This document shows, one piece after another, positions 24,668 to 34,518 of a stretch of 64,000 nucleotides of DNA. The DNA comes from Neorhizobium sp. NCHU2750 (GTDB lineage Bacteria; Pseudomonadota; Alphaproteobacteria; Rhizobiales; Rhizobiaceae). A program made the translations under genes and the position numbers. Each line of letters begins with the position of its first letter. Positions within the stretch are counted from its first letter, which is position 1. Under the pieces are notes generated by a model. It saw only the letters and a program-made list of their open reading frames with translations, was not told the DNA's origin and ran no database searches. Location of the stretch: assembly GCF_003597675.1 (NCBI RefSeq), contig NZ_CP030827.1:2418001-2482000 (forward strand), written 5' to 3'.

Positions 24668-26169
24668 TCCAGACACCCTTCACCAGCTTTACGCCTGACC
24701 TGCCAGCATTGAACAATCCGGGCTTCAACCGCATCCATAACGCCACGGCTGGTCGTGGTTCGACGCAAGGCGGTGTGACGCTTTATCCGCTGAAGCGCGC
24801 TGCTTTGTTCAGTTCCACGTCGATGGAGTCGCGCCCGCGTGGTTGTGCAATTGGCTCTGATAGAGATGGAAATTCTCGTGTTTACGGTGGCTCGGCAGCA
24901 GCCCTCTATAAGCTCAGTCCCGCCACCCGCGAATGGACGGATATCAGCCGTTCAGGTGGCTACACGACTGGCGGAAGCGAGCGATGGAAGTTCCTAGAGT
25001 TCGGCAACCTGCAAATCGCAACCAATTTCCACAACGAGCCACAATATATCGACATGAACGCCGATTTGCAGTTCGGGAACCTCACCTCATTGGTTCGCGG
25101 TCGTCATATCGCCACGACCAAGGGCTTCGTCGTACTCGGCAATTGCTATGACCAACTTGACGGCAATGTTCCCAACCGCGTCCGTTGGTCAGGTATCGAA
25201 GCACCCGGATCGTGGGCTTACAGCCAAGCCACTATGGCAGATTTTCAGGACATCCAGAATTTCGGAGCGATCACCGGCTTGGTCACGGATGAGAACTGTT
25301 ACGTGCTCCTTCAGCGCGGTATCGTCCAAATGACCTTTGTCGGCGCTCCCTTCGTTTTCCAATTCCAAGACCGAGTGGTTGGGACCGGATGTTCCGTGCC
25401 GGAATCCGTCATCACAGTTGAATCGCGCCATTTCTTCTTATCCGAAAATGGCTTTCAAATGATGATTGGCGGTCAGATCACACCGATTGGCAATGGTCGC
25501 ATTGATCGTTGGTTCAGCGAAATCGCCGATCTCGACCAAGCTCATTTGATGACCACGGTCGCCGACCCGAAACTTTCGCTCATCATGTGGCAGTTCGTTT
25601 CGAAGAATAGCACTACCGGCAAGCCGGACATGGTCCTTTGCTACAACTACACCAGCGGTGAATTCACGACGGCAGATGCCACAACGCATCTGATCTGCAA
25701 TGCGGTCAGCTTGCCTACGACGATCGACCAATTGGACGAATACGGAAGCATCGACCAAATCCCGGCACCTCTCGATAGTATGGTTTGGAGCGGTAATCAG
25801 CCCTTGCTCTTTGGCATGGATGAAAACGGCGCCGTCTACTCATTCGATGGTCCGACGCTCGATCTAATTGTCGAGACGCCCGAATACCAGCTATCCCGCA
25901 TGGTCTCCGATAAGGGCGAAGACGTAGCGCGTGTGGACGCTTGTAGACCTCTTTTCGAAGGCGATGGCGTTGCGCGTGTGCAAGTCGGTAGCCGAAACCT
26001 GCCTAATACCGGATTGTCATGGTCACCGCTGTCTGAGGCGCATCCAGCGACCGGCTTTTGCTATCTTCGCTCACAGTCTCGCATAAGCCGATTTAGGGTC
26101 ACGATCGCTGGCGAATGGCGCCGTGCATTCTCCTTGGAGATCGATGCAAAGGCTGTAGGGAGGCGCTGA
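24658..26169 (+). CDS. Tail tube/DNA stabilisation protein (P22 gp10-like)
   Basis: 503 aa, beta-rich throughout, without signal peptide. Repeated strands with aromatic and Gly residues (SRVYGGSAAALYKLSPA, RWKFLEFGNLQIATN, RHFFLSENGFQMMIGGQ, FGMDENGAVYSFDG) suggest the beta-propeller of hub proteins such as P22 gp10. Location behind the adaptor agrees: it plugs the portal and builds the short tail. Assignment is by architecture and order, not by a specific motif. Confidence 0.7.
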   Translation: MAVIQTPFTSFTPDLPALNNPGFNRIHNATAGRGSTQGGVTLYPLKRAALFSSTSMESRPRGCAIGSDRDGNSRVYGGSAAALYKLSPATREWTDISRSGGYTTGGSERWKFLEFGNLQIATNFHNEPQYIDMNADLQFGNLTSLVRGRHIATTKGFVVLGNCYDQLDGNVPNRVRWSGIEAPGSWAYSQATMADFQDIQNFGAITGLVTDENCYVLLQRGIVQMTFVGAPFVFQFQDRVVGTGCSVPESVITVESRHFFLSENGFQMMIGGQITPIGNGRIDRWFSEIADLDQAHLMTTVADPKLSLIMWQFVSKNSTTGKPDMVLCYNYTSGEFTTADATTHLICNAVSLPTTIDQLDEYGSIDQIPAPLDSMVWSGNQPLLFGMDENGAVYSFDGPTLDLIVETPEYQLSRMVSDKGEDVARVDACRPLFEGDGVARVQVGSRNLPNTGLSWSPLSEAHPATGFCYLRSQSRISRFRVTIAGEWRRAFSLEIDAKAVGRR

Positions 26170-26171
26170 CG

Positions 26172-26468
26172 ATGGTGCAATCCGTCTACAACCACACCGA
26201 CACGCGCCAGATAACCACCGTGCTCAATTCCGTGGTGAACCTGCTGGATAGCGCGACCGGATCGGTGACACTCGCCAATTCCACGACCACCACAACGGTC
26301 ACGAACGCGAAGGTCACAACGGCTTCCCGCATCTTTTTGCAGCCACGCAACGCAAATGCAGCCACTTCCGGCGCCTTTGTCTCAGCCATAACGAACGGTT
26401 CTTTCACGATTAGTCATGCGTCAGCGACGACAGAAAGGGCGTTCGATTACCTGATCTACAGCGCATGA
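26172..26468 (+). CDS. Small beta-rich structural protein (98 aa)
   Basis: The ATG at 26172 lies right after the preceding stop and is preferred over the upstream in-frame start at 26115. It is Thr/Ala/Ser-rich (SVTLANSTTTTTVTNAKVTT) with fibre-like composition; similar short modules occur in phage fibre or decoration proteins. It overlaps the next start by 4 bp (ATGA). Confidence 0.6.
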   Translation: MVQSVYNHTDTRQITTVLNSVVNLLDSATGSVTLANSTTTTTVTNAKVTTASRIFLQPRNANAATSGAFVSAITNGSFTISHASATTERAFDYLIYSA

Positions 26469-26854
26469 ATATTGGTTATTCGGACGAAGAATATGCGCGT
26501 GTTCGGGACTGGCTTTGCGCGGCATTTCAATACGGTCCCTCATTTTTCACTGAAGCCGAAATGGTTGAAAAGATGCGCTCTGGCGAATGGCTTTTGGTCA
26601 CCACGCCGAATGGCGCGGCTGTGCTCCATTTCTTTGTCGATGAAGACGGTCACAGCGCCGCCAATGTGCTGATTGTCGGCGGGAAAATTGGAGGCTCCTT
26701 GCGGGAGCTTATGGCGCTTCAAGAAGCTGCTTGTTCGGCACTTCGGCAGATGAATTTCTCCTACATATGTGGAGAACCCCGTAAAGAATGGCACCGGTTT
26801 CTCTTGAAATTCGGCTTCGAAAAACACGGAAAGGAACACATTAAGAGGCTTTAA
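26465..26854 (+). CDS. GNAT-fold-like phage protein (T7 gp13-like)
   Basis: 129 aa. DWLCAAFQYGPSFFTEAEMV, AVLHFFVDEDG, and the final FLLKFGFEKHGKEHIKRL suggest an acetyltransferase-type alpha/beta fold as in the small virion-assembly protein gp13 of T7-like phages. A clear acetyl-CoA loop is not visible, so catalysis is doubtful. Coupled to its neighbours by overlap, between tail and ejection genes. Confidence 0.5.
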   Translation: MNIGYSDEEYARVRDWLCAAFQYGPSFFTEAEMVEKMRSGEWLLVTTPNGAAVLHFFVDEDGHSAANVLIVGGKIGGSLRELMALQEAACSALRQMNFSYICGEPRKEWHRFLLKFGFEKHGKEHIKRL

Positions 26855-26856
26855 AA

Positions 26857-28485
26857 TTGCCACCTAGTACCCCTAAAGAAACAACAACCAAGGTCGAACC
26901 TTGGGACGGCGCTAAGCCTTATCTTCTTGATCAATACGCTCAATTCAATGACCTGATAAAAAACGGCGCCCCGAAGCCATGGTCAGGGCCTCTCATTGCC
27001 GATCAATCACAGGCTACGAAGGACAGTCTTTCTCAGGCTGAACAGATCGCTAGAGGCGGTAACACTGCCGTTCTTTCGTCCGGCTCCAATGCTGTGAATG
27101 GCATCCTCAATTCGGGCATCAACTCGCAAGCAGCCAACACGCTTTCCAGCCTTCAGAATGGCAGTCTCGGCACGAATCCGACTGACGCCTATGCGAAGTC
27201 CGTGATGAATGGCGGCGCTTCGAATGCTCCCGGCTCCTATAATCTGAACTATTCGAACCCTGCCCTTTCTCAGGCTTCTGGATACGGCACTTACAACAAC
27301 GCCGCGTCAGGTCTTCAGTCCGCCCAAGCCAACCAGCTCGCGAACAGTTCGAATCCGGCTGCATCCTCATATCTTCAGCAGACAGCCAGCGGCGCGAACA
27401 TCCTTGCTAATCCTCTACTGAATCAAAATATTGCAAATCAGCAAGCCAGCATTGCCGATCAGCTCAAGAACGTCACTACACCTCAAATCGATAGCCAAGC
27501 AGCCCTTGCCGGTCGAACCGGTTCTGGCGCCTATGCTTCGATGCGGAACAATGCCGATGCGACTGCTGCTAAGGCAATGTCCGAAGTGGCGACGAACGCC
27601 CTGACCAACCAGTATAATCAGGACGTGGCGGCTCAGCAGAATGCGGCGAACCTATACGGCAATCTTTATAATCAGGACGTCAACAACCGTCTGAATGCCA
27701 ATCAGCAGCTTGCCGCGACCGATGCTCAGCAACAGCAGCTTCGTCAGGCTGGAACGTCGCTTTACGGCAGTCTGTCCGATAGCCAGAACGCCGCGCAACT
27801 CGCCAATTCGAACGCTGCGAATGCTCAGTTCAACCAGAACAACGCGTTTCAGATGCAGGGCGCCCAAATGGCGTCGAACAACTATCAGAACAACATCGCA
27901 AACATGCTTGGTCTGAATGGTCAGAAACTCAATGCGGCTAACAGCCAGATTGCCGCCGATAGCAACCTCAATGGTCAGAAGCTCTCGGCAGCGTCACAGG
28001 CAGCACAACAGTATCAGAACCAGTACCTTCCGTCTCAGGCGCTTTCGGGCGTGGGCACGGCGAAGGACAACTATAATTCGACGGTTCTTCAGTCGCAGGT
28101 TGATGCGTGGAATACGGCTCAGCAACAGCCCCTTACCAACATCGGCAACTTCGTAAATCTGCTGAATGGCGGTGGCTACAGCAACACCACACAGCCGGTT
28201 TACAGCAATACGACTGGTCAGATTTTGGGCGGCTTGTCGTCGCTGGCTGGCTTGTTCTCACTCTGCGACGTCCGCGAAAAGGTCATCCACGCGCTTGTCG
28301 GCTATATGCCGCTGACCAATGGCGACAAGATCGCGATGTACGAATTTTCATACCGTGATGATCCGGACGCTATCGTCTGGACAGGCCCGATCGCCCAAGA
28401 AGTCGAAGAGAAGACTGGCGCCGTCATCGAATTTGCTGGTCGTAAGATTGTCGATGTCTCCGGACTGATGAAGGAGGCTGCATAA
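26857..28485 (+). CDS. N/Q-rich internal virion protein with S74-like C-terminus
   Basis: 542 aa from TTG 26857 (AAGAGG upstream). Residues about 60-460 are extremely rich in Asn, Gln, Ala and Ser with coiled-coil character, as in ejected virion proteins. The last 80 residues (CDVREKVIHALVGYMPLTNG, then YEFSYRD, GPIAQEVEEKTGAVIEFAG, KIVDVSG) resemble the intramolecular chaperone (peptidase S74) of tail spikes and fibres, though the SDxRLK start reads CDVREK. It may thus be trimeric. Position at the head of the ejection gene block. Confidence 0.65.
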   Translation: MPPSTPKETTTKVEPWDGAKPYLLDQYAQFNDLIKNGAPKPWSGPLIADQSQATKDSLSQAEQIARGGNTAVLSSGSNAVNGILNSGINSQAANTLSSLQNGSLGTNPTDAYAKSVMNGGASNAPGSYNLNYSNPALSQASGYGTYNNAASGLQSAQANQLANSSNPAASSYLQQTASGANILANPLLNQNIANQQASIADQLKNVTTPQIDSQAALAGRTGSGAYASMRNNADATAAKAMSEVATNALTNQYNQDVAAQQNAANLYGNLYNQDVNNRLNANQQLAATDAQQQQLRQAGTSLYGSLSDSQNAAQLANSNAANAQFNQNNAFQMQGAQMASNNYQNNIANMLGLNGQKLNAANSQIAADSNLNGQKLSAASQAAQQYQNQYLPSQALSGVGTAKDNYNSTVLQSQVDAWNTAQQQPLTNIGNFVNLLNGGGYSNTTQPVYSNTTGQILGGLSSLAGLFSLCDVREKVIHALVGYMPLTNGDKIAMYEFSYRDDPDAIVWTGPIAQEVEEKTGAVIEFAGRKIVDVSGLMKEAA

Positions 28486-28487
28486 TC

Positions 28488-29891
28488 ATGGCAAGCATTT
28501 GGGATTTCCTTCGCCGCAAAAAGGACGACGGTTCGAACGATCTGGAAGCCGTCCTTACACCGGAAAAGCAGCCGAATTTTCTGCAACAGTTTCTTCCGGA
28601 AGACCCGGACAAGCGTGAAGCCGTCGCCCGTGCCCTCATCCAAGGTGGCGCCGCTGCCATGATGGCTGGTGGTCCGTCCGTTGGTAAGCCGACGAACTTG
28701 CTTCAGGTCTTGGGCGCTGGCGTAGCTTCTGCCGGACAGGGCTATGGCGATGCTCTGGACTCGAATTTGGAAGCCAAGAAATTCGGCGCCGCTAATCGTC
28801 TGAACGACTATAAAATGAAGACCCTTGGCGACAATCAGGCCCGTACGAAGGCGTTCGTCGCTAAGTGGGGTTCTCCCGGTGTGAACGGCTATCCGCCTGA
28901 AGCACTCGGCGAACTGGCTGAGCTTCAGATGTTGAACGGTGACGACGAAGGTGCGCGCCAGACGCTTAAACAGGTTCAGGCACTTCAGCAGAAGGGCGCC
29001 GAAGAAGGCATGGTCATCGATCAGGCAACGGGCGGCTTCAAGCTGGCTCCCGGCTTCGGTCAGTCGATGTTCGATGTCGAAAAGGCGAAGGGTCTTGGCG
29101 GCGCTGTTGGCAAGAATGCTGAAACGACCGCTGACATTAAAAATTACGAATACGGTGTCGAGAAGCCGGGATTTGTCGATTACCAGACGGCTCAAAAGCG
29201 TGCCGGTGTTCAGCAGCCTGAAGATAAGTTCGCAGGTAAGTCAGCAGAGCTTGCGGCAACCGACATGGCGGACATCGTCAAACAAGGTACTACAGCGCAG
29301 GAGCTTGCTGGCAATGTGCAGATACTTGCCGATCTTAGCAAGCAAATCGGCACCGGTCGTTGGGCGGAAGCCAAGAAAGCTTGGGGTCCGACTTTCGAAG
29401 CGTTTGGCATCAAGGTTGATAACCTCTCTGAAATCCAAGCGATGGACAGTCTCGCTGCGCGTGTATCACCTCAGTTGCGTGTTGCCGGAACGGGCGCCAC
29501 GAGCGATTTTGATGCTCAGCAGTTCGTCAAATCGATTCCGTCGCTAGGCAACACACCAGATGGCAACCAGATGATTGCCACTACGATGAACGCGGTCACG
29601 AAGAACAAGGTCGAAGCGGCTCGGATTGCTAGTGAGGTCCAACGCGGAAACATCGATTATCAGGAAGGCTATAGGCAGATCGCTGCCCTTCCCGATCCGT
29701 TCCAGCAGTTCAAAGAATATCAAAAAGCCGCCAAAGTCGGCGGATCGGATAAGTCACCATCCAGCGACACATCTGCAAAGGGCGATCGTCTCGGCGGTGT
29801 TGTGACGGTGACGAGCGAAGAACAGTTTAATGCTCTGCCCAAGGGAACGACCTATCGCATCGAAGGCGAAACCGGCGTGTGGGTGAAGTAA
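28488..29891 (+). CDS. Putative DNA ejection/internal virion protein
   Basis: 467 aa, starting two bases after the previous stop. Ala/Gln/Lys-rich helices dominate. Near the N-terminus is a glycine-rich weakly hydrophobic segment (GGAAAMMAGGPSVGKP) that could insert into membrane. The C-terminal VTVTSEEQFNALPKGTTYRI followed by EGETGVWVK is a module seen at the ends of many phage internal proteins. Likely ejected with DNA into the periplasm; exact role unknown. Confidence 0.6.
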   Translation: MASIWDFLRRKKDDGSNDLEAVLTPEKQPNFLQQFLPEDPDKREAVARALIQGGAAAMMAGGPSVGKPTNLLQVLGAGVASAGQGYGDALDSNLEAKKFGAANRLNDYKMKTLGDNQARTKAFVAKWGSPGVNGYPPEALGELAELQMLNGDDEGARQTLKQVQALQQKGAEEGMVIDQATGGFKLAPGFGQSMFDVEKAKGLGGAVGKNAETTADIKNYEYGVEKPGFVDYQTAQKRAGVQQPEDKFAGKSAELAATDMADIVKQGTTAQELAGNVQILADLSKQIGTGRWAEAKKAWGPTFEAFGIKVDNLSEIQAMDSLAARVSPQLRVAGTGATSDFDAQQFVKSIPSLGNTPDGNQMIATTMNAVTKNKVEAARIASEVQRGNIDYQEGYRQIAALPDPFQQFKEYQKAAKVGGSDKSPSSDTSAKGDRLGGVVTVTSEEQFNALPKGTTYRIEGETGVWVK

Positions 29892-29892
29892 C

Positions 29893-30768
29893 ATGGCTGG
29901 ATATATCGTCTACCAAAACCAGTCTGCCACTCGCAATCAGCCACTCAATGAAGACCTTATCAAGCGGCTAAAGTACCTCGAAGATATGGGCATTACCGCT
30001 CAAGTCTTCTCCGGTGGTCAGCCCGGAATTGGCGAAGAAGGCGCACGTACTGGCAGCACCCGCCACGATCATGGCAATGCAGCCGACGTGTTCCTGTTCA
30101 AGGATGGGCGTAAGCTGGATTGGGCGAATCCCGATGACCTTCCCATCTTCGAACAGGTCGTCAGTCAGGGGAAAGCCAACGGTGTCACCGGTTTCGGCGC
30201 TGGTCCGGGCTATATGCAGGAAGGCTCGATGCACATCGGCATGGGCAATCCGGGCGTTTGGGGCGCTGGTGGCAAGAGCGATAATGCACCGGCTTGGCTG
30301 AAAGCTGCCTATGGCGGCACGAAAATCGATCCCGTCGCCGAAGTCGTTGCGGCTGGTCCTGCATCCACATCACCAGCTAGTGACAATCCGCTATTCAATC
30401 TCATTCAAGGCAAAGCCGCCGAAGCTCCTAAGCCAGAAGAACCAAAGTCCAATAACGGCGTATTAGTGGATGCTTACAATAAGCTGACGGGTAGTAAAAT
30501 TGAAATGCCTTCGAAGCTTCCCGATAACATTCCTCTGCTTGGTGGGGCTGATATCGGCAAGCTTTCCAAGGGTCTCAGCGCCTTTTCTACCGCCTCTGCC
30601 GAAAACGATGCGGCGATAAATAAACAGATCAGCAACGCCGCTGCACGCGCCCAATCGGGGCGTAATTCTCAGCCGGTTGAATTGCAGTTTGTAGATTTTG
30701 CCGCTGACCGTCGAAGGCAGAAAGCCCTTGGCGGATTGGGCGGCTTAGGAGGAATCCGACTAGGATGA
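29893..30768 (+). CDS. Virion-associated M15-type peptidase
   Basis: 291 aa. The N-terminal 125 residues hold the zinc-site pattern of D-Ala-D-Ala peptidases: STRHDHGNAADVF (SxHxxGxAxD, near residue 55) and GSMHIGMG (second His, near 115). The remainder is Pro/Ala-rich linker and a glycine-rich C-terminus (LGGLGGLGGIRLG). Together with its place among ejection genes this suggests a structural peptidoglycan hydrolase that opens the wall during DNA injection, distinct from the GH24 endolysin used for lysis. Confidence 0.75.
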   Translation: MAGYIVYQNQSATRNQPLNEDLIKRLKYLEDMGITAQVFSGGQPGIGEEGARTGSTRHDHGNAADVFLFKDGRKLDWANPDDLPIFEQVVSQGKANGVTGFGAGPGYMQEGSMHIGMGNPGVWGAGGKSDNAPAWLKAAYGGTKIDPVAEVVAAGPASTSPASDNPLFNLIQGKAAEAPKPEEPKSNNGVLVDAYNKLTGSKIEMPSKLPDNIPLLGGADIGKLSKGLSAFSTASAENDAAINKQISNAAARAQSGRNSQPVELQFVDFAADRRRQKALGGLGGLGGIRLG

Positions 30769-32828
30769 GCGATTGGAAGGCCCGCGCTAAGGCAGAAAGC
30801 ACACCAGCTTCAGACTGGAAAAAGCGCATTATCGAACAGTCTAAACCGCTGGACATCGACCAAGAATATGTCGATGCGCTCGATGAAGCGCCCGTTGGCG
30901 TTCGTCTCGAAGTCGGTGCGCTGGACAAGTCCGAAGACAAGCTTACCGCCTTGAAGAAGCGCTATCCCGATGCGGCTCCCTATGGCGATTCAAACTTCAT
31001 CATGACCGATCCGGACACCGGCAAGGTGATCCAATACAATTCCCATGGCTGGATGCCATCGCTTGGCGACGTCGCAAGTGCCACTCCGGAAATAGCGGAG
31101 TCGGTGGGCGGTGGCTTGGGCGCCATTCTCGGCGGTTTTGCTGGACCGCTCGGCGCTATTGGCGGTGCTGGCGTTGGTTCCGCTGCATCAAAAGAAGCTG
31201 CCCAACGCGGTTTGAACTACATTTTCCAGAACGATGATACCCGATCGACCGGCGAACAGGTCCGTGACGCTGCCATCAGCGCTGGTCTCGGCATGGCTGG
31301 TGAAGGTGTTGGTCGTCTCGCATCAAAGGGCATTCAGGCTGGCAAAGACGCGTGGGTTCGTGGCGCTATTGGTGGTGGTGTTGATGATCCGATCAAAGCT
31401 GCCGAACGTGCTGCCGATCTTCGCGCTATTGGCGCCAATCCTACAGCGGGACTTGTCAATGGCAATGAGAAGTCAGCGCTTCTTGAACACGCCCTGATTC
31501 CGACCCGTTCCGGCAATGAAATTCAATCTCGCATCAATGACGCTTTCACAGCTCAAAAAGATGAATTCGGGCGTATCGTCGGCAGTCTGTCAGATCAGCC
31601 GCTTGATATCGCTTCGGCTGGCGCTCGTTTGCGCGAACAGGCAGAGCTTGCCAAGGAAGCCGCCAAGTCACAGTCAGAAAAGCTGTATGGCGCTGTTGAT
31701 AGCCATGTGACGTCCCCTGCCCTTTCGACCAATACGAGCGACTTTCTCGCCAATCTGACGAAGGAACGCGCTGGATATGGATCGTTCGATGAACTGACGA
31801 AAGCGCCCCAAACCGACAAGGTAATCGCCCAAACATCCGCAATTTTGCAGGATGCTCAGAAAGGCATGACCTTCGAGCAATTGAAGTCGGCACGTTCCGC
31901 GATCGGCGGCATGGCAGCGGATGAGACCGACCGCGTTCTAAAGGGTCATTTGAATGGTCTTTACGCCAGCCTGACGAAGGACATGGAAGCAACCGCCGCT
32001 GCATCTGGCGATGAAGGTCTGTCCGCATTCAAGAAAGCAAACGATTTTTACCGTGATGAGATCACTTCGCCGGAAGGTTTCGGCAAGGGCGGTGCGGCAC
32101 ATAAAATCCTGAATACACCTGACACCGACGATATTATGAAATGGGTCACAGCCAAGGACTCGTCAGGTGGTAATCGTATCGCCGCTGTTCGCAGGACCAT
32201 CCAGAAGTCTGAAGGCGGCGCCAAGGCTTGGGACGATGTTGTAGCCGGATTTATTGACGATCTCGGTCGCAATAAGCAGGGTGCTTTCGATCCGGGCACA
32301 TACCTTCGCAACTGGACCGATATGAGCGACAACGCCAAATCGGCGATGTTCTCTGGCACCGGTAATGCGCAGCTTCGCAGTGATCTGGACCGTCTGGCGC
32401 GCATCTCCGAAAACTGGACGAAGTATCGCGGCGGAAAAAATCATTCAAATACGAGCAATCATCAGGCGATCAAGGATTCACTCAATCCTTTCAGCAAAGA
32501 TAACCTGATGTTCTCCGTTCTTGGTTCAGTCGCCATGGGCGATCCAACCGGCATGGTCGCTGGCACGGCGGCTGGTGCGCTGAAAAAGACCGTTCCTGCC
32601 GTTGGGAATAAGCTGCTTGGTGGCACCCGCGCCAAACTGCTGACTAGTCCGGAAACGGTGAACTGGCTTGCCGACATCCCGAAAGCTGAGATGCAGAAAG
32701 GTGGGCTGAAAGCGCATCTCTCGCGCCTAAACCAAATCCGTAAGAAGACGCAATCCCAGGGTCTTAGCCAGGCGATAGGCGATTACATGCTGTCTGTCGG
32801 CTACACACCCGACGACGAAGACCAATAA
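30765..32828 (+). CDS. Large DNA ejection protein
   Basis: 687 aa; start overlaps the preceding stop (ATGA). After a charged N-terminus comes YGDSNFIMTDPDTGKVIQYN. A strongly hydrophobic glycine zipper follows (residues about 110-150: GGGLGAILGGFAGPLGAIGG, GAGVGSAASKEAAQ), apt for pore formation. Long helical stretches follow. This architecture matches the large internal proteins of podoviruses (P22 gp16-like) that form the injection conduit across the envelope. Confidence 0.65.
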   Translation: MSDWKARAKAESTPASDWKKRIIEQSKPLDIDQEYVDALDEAPVGVRLEVGALDKSEDKLTALKKRYPDAAPYGDSNFIMTDPDTGKVIQYNSHGWMPSLGDVASATPEIAESVGGGLGAILGGFAGPLGAIGGAGVGSAASKEAAQRGLNYIFQNDDTRSTGEQVRDAAISAGLGMAGEGVGRLASKGIQAGKDAWVRGAIGGGVDDPIKAAERAADLRAIGANPTAGLVNGNEKSALLEHALIPTRSGNEIQSRINDAFTAQKDEFGRIVGSLSDQPLDIASAGARLREQAELAKEAAKSQSEKLYGAVDSHVTSPALSTNTSDFLANLTKERAGYGSFDELTKAPQTDKVIAQTSAILQDAQKGMTFEQLKSARSAIGGMAADETDRVLKGHLNGLYASLTKDMEATAAASGDEGLSAFKKANDFYRDEITSPEGFGKGGAAHKILNTPDTDDIMKWVTAKDSSGGNRIAAVRRTIQKSEGGAKAWDDVVAGFIDDLGRNKQGAFDPGTYLRNWTDMSDNAKSAMFSGTGNAQLRSDLDRLARISENWTKYRGGKNHSNTSNHQAIKDSLNPFSKDNLMFSVLGSVAMGDPTGMVAGTAAGALKKTVPAVGNKLLGGTRAKLLTSPETVNWLADIPKAEMQKGGLKAHLSRLNQIRKKTQSQGLSQAIGDYMLSVGYTPDDEDQ

Positions 32829-32847
32829 TAACAAGAGGTTACGCTAA

Positions 32848-34518
32848 GTGCCCGATTTTTCCTCATCGCAAATTTTCGAAAATGACGCAGAGAACGTGTC
32901 CAGCCCGCCTGCCGGTCTGACCGGATCGGCTGCACCGAGTAGCCTTGCGCCAACGATCCGTGCGTTACTCGGCTCTTCGAAACGCTCGTGGGTACGAAAC
33001 AATTTCATATACACCAGCACCGGAACGGCAGCGCTGTTCTTACTGACGTTCATCAGCGGTCCGATCACCTACACCAAGGGAGAGCGCATCTCTTTTTGGG
33101 CACACGTTGATTGTGCTGCCAACCCTCAGATTAACGTGAATACGCTCGGTGCAAAGACCATCCTGAACCGGCGTGGTCAGCCGCTACCGGCAGGTTCTAT
33201 TCGTGCCGGTGACCCTGTAACCCTTGCCTTCGACGGCACCTCATTCCGCCTGATCAGCCAGACTACCAACGATCTGGCGCTTACTGGTGCAGTCACCATC
33301 AATGCTGGCGCTAACACATCGCCGACACTCGCCTTGTCGCCAAACAACGTCATTCGGGCGGCTGTGTCTTCGTCCGCGAATGGCGGCATTGCGGTCACCC
33401 TGTCGAACGCCAATTCGGCGATCGTAAAATCGCTCATCGTTCCCGAAACCGGCTCGATGACGTTCGGTGGAGACATCATCTGGACTAGCGGCAATGACGG
33501 CGCCAACTCGGCGATGGATGCGGATTTGCTTGATGGTCAGCACGGCATATATTACCGCGATCTGGCGAACAGCACGGGCACTCTGCCGAATGCTCGCATA
33601 AGCGGTTCTTATGACGGTCTGGATACGATTACCGCAAACCGGATCAAGCTGCTTTCCACGACCGATGCGTCTGAAACATCGACCGCCCATGGCTTCCAAG
33701 TCGGCGCCGACAACACGATCAATATGATCATCGACCAGAATGAGATCATCGCACGAAACAACGGCGCGCTTTCGCCTCTGTATCTCAATGGCACTGTGAT
33801 TGGGTTTGGTGCTGATAGCGTTTACGTGGGTGATACCGGCAACACCGTTATGCATAAGGGCAATGACGGCTCTGGTTCTGGCTTCGACGCGGATTTGCTC
33901 GACGGTCAACACGGATCGTATTTCCGCGATCTGGCGAACAGCACTGGAATTCTGCCGAACGCTCGCATCAGCGGGAACTATGACGGCATCGGCATCCTAA
34001 CCCTGACCAACCGTCTGGTTGTATCCGGCTCTGCACCAAATATTCAGTTGATCGACACGACGAGCGGTCAGCTCTCTGGGCGAATGCGCGTCGATGCCAA
34101 CAATGTCTATTTTGATAGCTCCGCCGATGACGTCAACTTTGCCGAAGTCTTTCGTTTTGAGCTTGATGCGAAGGTTGGTTACGTCAATGGGTCCAAAATC
34201 CATACTGACGCAAACCACAACCACCTTTCAATCGGCACAACGGCGGCTTCCGCTCAATCGGCGATCGGCATCAACAGCGCCCTGATCGGCTCGCTGACGA
34301 CCGGCTTGGGCGTGGGTGCAGTTGGAACATACGCATTCCTTCAGGCTGATGGAGTGGGCATCACCAATCCCGGCGCGACTCGACCCGGATCAGCTCTCTA
34401 TTACACCGCCGCATCAGGCGCCCGCGCTAGTCAGCCGTCCGGCACATGGCGTTGCATGGGCTATAGCGACACAGACAATCAGACACGCGCCATCACCGCA
34501 TGGCTGAGGATTTCTTGA
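32848..34518 (+). CDS. Tail fibre protein
   Basis: 556 aa from GTG 32848 (AAGAGG upstream). The N-terminal part carries the virion attachment and a beta module common in rhizobial phage fibres (ISFWAHVDCAANPQINVNTL). The shaft has two copies of the fibre repeat DADLLDGQHG(I/S)YYRDLAN (near residues 225 and 345). The C-terminus is Gly/Ala/Ser-rich with RCMGYSDTDNQTRAITAWLR as last strand, likely the receptor-binding or trimerising tip. Host recognition role inferred. Confidence 0.8.
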   Translation: MPDFSSSQIFENDAENVSSPPAGLTGSAAPSSLAPTIRALLGSSKRSWVRNNFIYTSTGTAALFLLTFISGPITYTKGERISFWAHVDCAANPQINVNTLGAKTILNRRGQPLPAGSIRAGDPVTLAFDGTSFRLISQTTNDLALTGAVTINAGANTSPTLALSPNNVIRAAVSSSANGGIAVTLSNANSAIVKSLIVPETGSMTFGGDIIWTSGNDGANSAMDADLLDGQHGIYYRDLANSTGTLPNARISGSYDGLDTITANRIKLLSTTDASETSTAHGFQVGADNTINMIIDQNEIIARNNGALSPLYLNGTVIGFGADSVYVGDTGNTVMHKGNDGSGSGFDADLLDGQHGSYFRDLANSTGILPNARISGNYDGIGILTLTNRLVVSGSAPNIQLIDTTSGQLSGRMRVDANNVYFDSSADDVNFAEVFRFELDAKVGYVNGSKIHTDANHNHLSIGTTAASAQSAIGINSALIGSLTTGLGVGAVGTYAFLQADGVGITNPGATRPGSALYYTAASGARASQPSGTWRCMGYSDTDNQTRAITAWLRIS

